Below are positions 61,688-64,000 of a stretch of 64,000 bases of DNA, piece after piece. The first letter of the stretch is position 1, and each line of letters starts with the position of its first letter. The position numbers and the translations under genes are program-made. The stretch spans positions 1,240,001 through 1,304,000 of the forward strand of contig NZ_JADPMR010000004.1 of the NCBI RefSeq assembly GCF_015686695.1. Reading direction: 5' to 3'. Below the pieces are notes generated by a model, which saw nothing but the letters and a program-made list of their open reading frames with translations, was not told the DNA's origin and did no database searches. The DNA is from Vibrio nitrifigilis. GTDB taxonomy: Bacteria; Pseudomonadota; Gammaproteobacteria; Enterobacterales; Vibrionaceae.

Positions 61688-62613
61688 CATAAATGTTCTA
61701 ATTTACTAACTTCGAGCAATAGAGCACGAATCCAACGATGAGCAGGATCACGATGCGAACGTTCATGCCAAGCCATACTTTTAGTAAACCCAAGTACCTT
61801 TAGGGGAGTTTCCATAATAACCAAGTTATCGTGACGACAAGCTAAGCGTCTAGGAACAACGGCAATCATATCGGTAATCCTTAACACTTCTGGAAGCACT
61901 AAAAAACTATTTACGGATAGACCAATATGACGGTTGAGTTTCATTTCTGCGAGAGCCTCATCAGTCGGCCCCCAAAAGCTACCTCGATTAGATACTAGAA
62001 TATGCTCTAAACAACAAAATTGTTCCAGAGTTATATTACCGGAAGCAGCTGATGGATGATCTGCTCGCATCATACAAACATATTGCTCTTCATATAAAGC
62101 TCGACCATGCAATTCTTCAGGTGTCGTCTCTGGTGTGACTAATGCAAGATCAACTATCCCCTGTTCCATCTGCTTAGAAAGAGTGTCATAGTTTACAGCT
62201 ATCACAGCAACTTTTATCCCTGGAGCTTTCTGCTTAAGTTCCGCCATCAGAGGGACGATAACAGCTTTCAACGCGTAATCCGTAGCCGCTATAGTGAAAG
62301 TCATTTGAGCTGTTTCAGGCTCAAAATTAATCGGTTGTAATATCCGGTTAATATCAGCCAGAATCTGTTTTATTGGGTCCGCCAAAACTAGTGCTCGCTC
62401 TGTTGGTATCATGCCACGCTGAGACCGAACAAAAAGAGGATCATCAAAATAGTCGCGTAAGCGAGTTAACATCGCACTGACCGCAGGTTGAGTCAGGGCC
62501 AAGCGTTGAGCAGCACGAGTTACGCTCCCTTCATTTATTAAAGCATTGAATGCCTTAAGCAAATTTAAATCTAAATTTCGGATATCATTATTCACGTTAG
62601 TCACATTCCCCAA
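61687..62613 (-). CDS. LysR-family transcriptional regulator
   Basis: A 308-residue regulator of the NodD/LeuO-like branch (RNLDLNLLKAFNALINEGSVTRAAQRLALTQPAVSAMLTRLRDYFDDPLFVRS), with helix-turn-helix at about 12-70 and effector domain at about 95-300. It lies 5' of the efflux and reductase genes on the same strand and is a candidate for binding the paired ATATAAAT palindromes. Start ATG 62613. Confidence 0.92.
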   Translation of the reverse strand: MGNVTNVNNDIRNLDLNLLKAFNALINEGSVTRAAQRLALTQPAVSAMLTRLRDYFDDPLFVRSQRGMIPTERALVLADPIKQILADINRILQPINFEPETAQMTFTIAATDYALKAVIVPLMAELKQKAPGIKVAVIAVNYDTLSKQMEQGIVDLALVTPETTPEELHGRALYEEQYVCMMRADHPSAASGNITLEQFCCLEHILVSNRGSFWGPTDEALAEMKLNRHIGLSVNSFLVLPEVLRITDMIAVVPRRLACRHDNLVIMETPLKVLGFTKSMAWHERSHRDPAHRWIRALLLEVSKLEHL

Positions 62614-62668
62614 AAGTCATCAACTTTACCAAATAACTGTAATGCCTTAATTTTATTCATCAATTTCA

Positions 62669-63562
62669 TTAACACTGTACCAATGTTTCTTCGATAACTT
62701 TTACTACTCGGTCGTAACGCCGTGCAAGCTCTGAATGGCGTTTACTTACTAAGTAAACAGGATCTTTCACGTTTTCAGCAATGTCCAATACCTGTAACTT
62801 ATCCCTTTCGAGAAACAAATTCACACAACATCTAGGAATAACTGTAAAGCCAATGCCTTTGGCAATTGGTACTAAAATTTGGTGAATTTGATTGATGTAA
62901 CCTTTCGTTGAAATAGTATCAAGATTTAACTTTGACAGTTGTGGTGAGCCCGACTGATCGACATAAGTTTGGAAATAGTGATCTAAGTCAGGATGACGTA
63001 TAACACCTATTTCTGGTAATAGTTTTTCAAATGGTATTGTTGTGTTTACTGAAGTAGGAACAACGAAAACCAAAGACTCAGAGCCAATCACTCTACTATC
63101 AAAATAATGGGGATTAGGTGGCTTGGTCACTAACCCCACATCAAGTCCCCCACTTAGTATCTGTTCAAAAATACGGTCATTGGGTGACGCTTCTAATTCA
63201 ATAGATAATTGGGAGTGCTGTGCTTGTAACGAAAGTAATTCGGGGTATATCAACCAAGCAAAGGTACCGGAACAACCAATCCTGCAACTGCCTAGGAAGG
63301 GCTCATCCTTTCCTAAGTCAATCAATAATTCTGACTCTTTTTCAATTAGCTCAAGTGCATATTGATATACTTTTCGCCCGTGGATTGTTAACTCAAATTG
63401 CTTGTTAAACCTTGTTAATAATGGATAACCACATGCCGATTCTAATTTATTTATATGCTGGCTAACCCCTGGTTGGGTCATATTCAATGCTTCAGCAGTA
63501 CGGGTAAAATGCCCCAATTCAACAAGAGTTTTGAATGTGTTCAACCAAATAGGATTCAGCAT
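62669..63562 (-). CDS. LysR-family transcriptional regulator
   Basis: A 297-residue regulator (GHFTRTAEALNMTQPGVSQHINKLESACGYPLLTRFNK) with helix-turn-helix at about 3-60 and effector domain at about 85-290. Divergent from the VOC gene 108 bases away, its probable target. Separated from the other LysR gene by 55 bases, so the two may share a transcript. Confidence 0.92.
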   Translation of the reverse strand: MLNPIWLNTFKTLVELGHFTRTAEALNMTQPGVSQHINKLESACGYPLLTRFNKQFELTIHGRKVYQYALELIEKESELLIDLGKDEPFLGSCRIGCSGTFAWLIYPELLSLQAQHSQLSIELEASPNDRIFEQILSGGLDVGLVTKPPNPHYFDSRVIGSESLVFVVPTSVNTTIPFEKLLPEIGVIRHPDLDHYFQTYVDQSGSPQLSKLNLDTISTKGYINQIHQILVPIAKGIGFTVIPRCCVNLFLERDKLQVLDIAENVKDPVYLVSKRHSELARRYDRVVKVIEETLVQC

Positions 63563-63670
63563 AAATAATAACCTCTTATTATCATTGTGAGAATATTTAA
63601 TAATTTTTCATTTATAAATGCAAGTATTAGAATTTTCTGACGTAATTTAATTTCTACGAGGAATACTCTT

Positions 63671-64000
63671 ATGTCAGACATGAGCACATACCCAAGAACC
63701 TTCTCTCATATCGGTATCTCAGTACCAGATCTGGAAAAGGCTGTTAAATTTTATACCGAAGTGCTTGGTTGGTATCTAATCATGGAGCCAACAACCATTA
63801 CAGAAGACGACAGTCCTATCGGTGAAATGTGTACTGATGTTTTTGGTCAGGGTTGGTCAAGTTTTAAGATTGCGCACCTTTCTACTGGAGATCGAATTGG
63901 TGTTGAAATTTTCGAATTTGAAAATGCACAGAATCCAGAAAACAACTTCGAATACTGGAAAACCGGCGTTTTCCACTTCTGCGTACAAGATCCAAACGTA
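63671..64000 (+). CDS. VOC-family (glyoxalase/dioxygenase-like) protein, partial
   Basis: The first 110 codons, running off the right edge. RTFSHIGISVPDLEKAVKFYTEVLGWYLI is the standard VOC opening with the metal His in SHIG, and GVEIFEFENAQ provides the matching Glu; GVFHFCVQDP starts the second beta-alpha-beta-beta-beta unit. ATG 63671 follows ACGAGG. Glyoxalase, fosfomycin-resistance-like or extradiol dioxygenase activity are all possible. Divergent from a LysR gene. Confidence 0.88.
   Translation, partial: MSDMSTYPRTFSHIGISVPDLEKAVKFYTEVLGWYLIMEPTTITEDDSPIGEMCTDVFGQGWSSFKIAHLSTGDRIGVEIFEFENAQNPENNFEYWKTGVFHFCVQDPNV

Noticed and set aside
1..64000. CRISPR array, tRNA, rRNA or prophage genes
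   Set aside because: I saw no regularly spaced short repeats with unique spacers, no tRNA-like or rRNA-like sequence, and no phage structural or integrase genes.

Overview
The window looks like a stretch of a Vibrio (Vibrionaceae) chromosome, most likely the second, smaller chromosome. The bases for this are the moderately AT-rich sequence, the ompW, kbl-tdh, HD-GYP-zwf-pgl-gnd, luxT-like and pyrC genes in an order I recall from the large-numbered end of Vibrio cholerae chromosome II, four chemoreceptors, and dispersed palindromic repeats of a type common in vibrios. The synteny statement is from memory and was not computed. I saw no rRNA, tRNA, CRISPR array or prophage.

Layout. 1-6.4 kb: the start of a molybdenum S/N-oxide reductase, ompW, a heat-shock hsp20 gene with a sigma-32 promoter, a GH3 glycosidase gene cut short by an intact IS200-type element, a lipoprotein, a full copy of the palindromic repeat, a glutathione S-transferase and a secreted bacterial expansin. 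6.6-16.8 kb: kbl-tdh threonine catabolism, a tannase/feruloyl-esterase family enzyme with a divergent LysR regulator, an aldehyde dehydrogenase with a sigma-54 promoter opposite an AcoR-type activator, and a LysR-gloA2 pair. 17-26 kb: cytochrome b562, a PHP phosphatase, an HD-GYP protein with an insertion, the oxidative pentose phosphate operon zwf-pgl-gnd and a 48-residue small ORF. 26-45 kb: four chemoreceptors, a homocysteine methyltransferase behind MetJ boxes, cdaR/garD for galactarate, luxT, a secreted protein made of eight exact 20-residue leucine-rich-type repeats, and a MocR/PaiB pair with direct-repeat operators. 45-53.8 kb: a MOSC-reductase-ferredoxin fusion, pyrC with a PurR-like box, yedI, an M14 peptidase, an AraC/EamA divergent pair and two small conserved proteins.

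54.3-64 kb is an accessory block, mostly on the minus strand: a GlxA-type regulator, a metallo-beta-lactamase-fold hydrolase, a small DMT transporter, two DJ-1/PfpI proteins, an old yellow enzyme, a DHA2 efflux pump, two LysR regulators and the start of a VOC protein. Together they suggest detoxification or export of reactive electrophiles (quinones, enones, dicarbonyls). Two near-identical 19-bp palindromes and a triple TATAGCCA motif look like its operators. This is the best candidate for an undescribed system.

Expansin, GH3 remnant, tannase family enzyme and galactarate dehydratase all point to contact with plant material (an inference). The GH3 gene appears lost, while the other three are intact.
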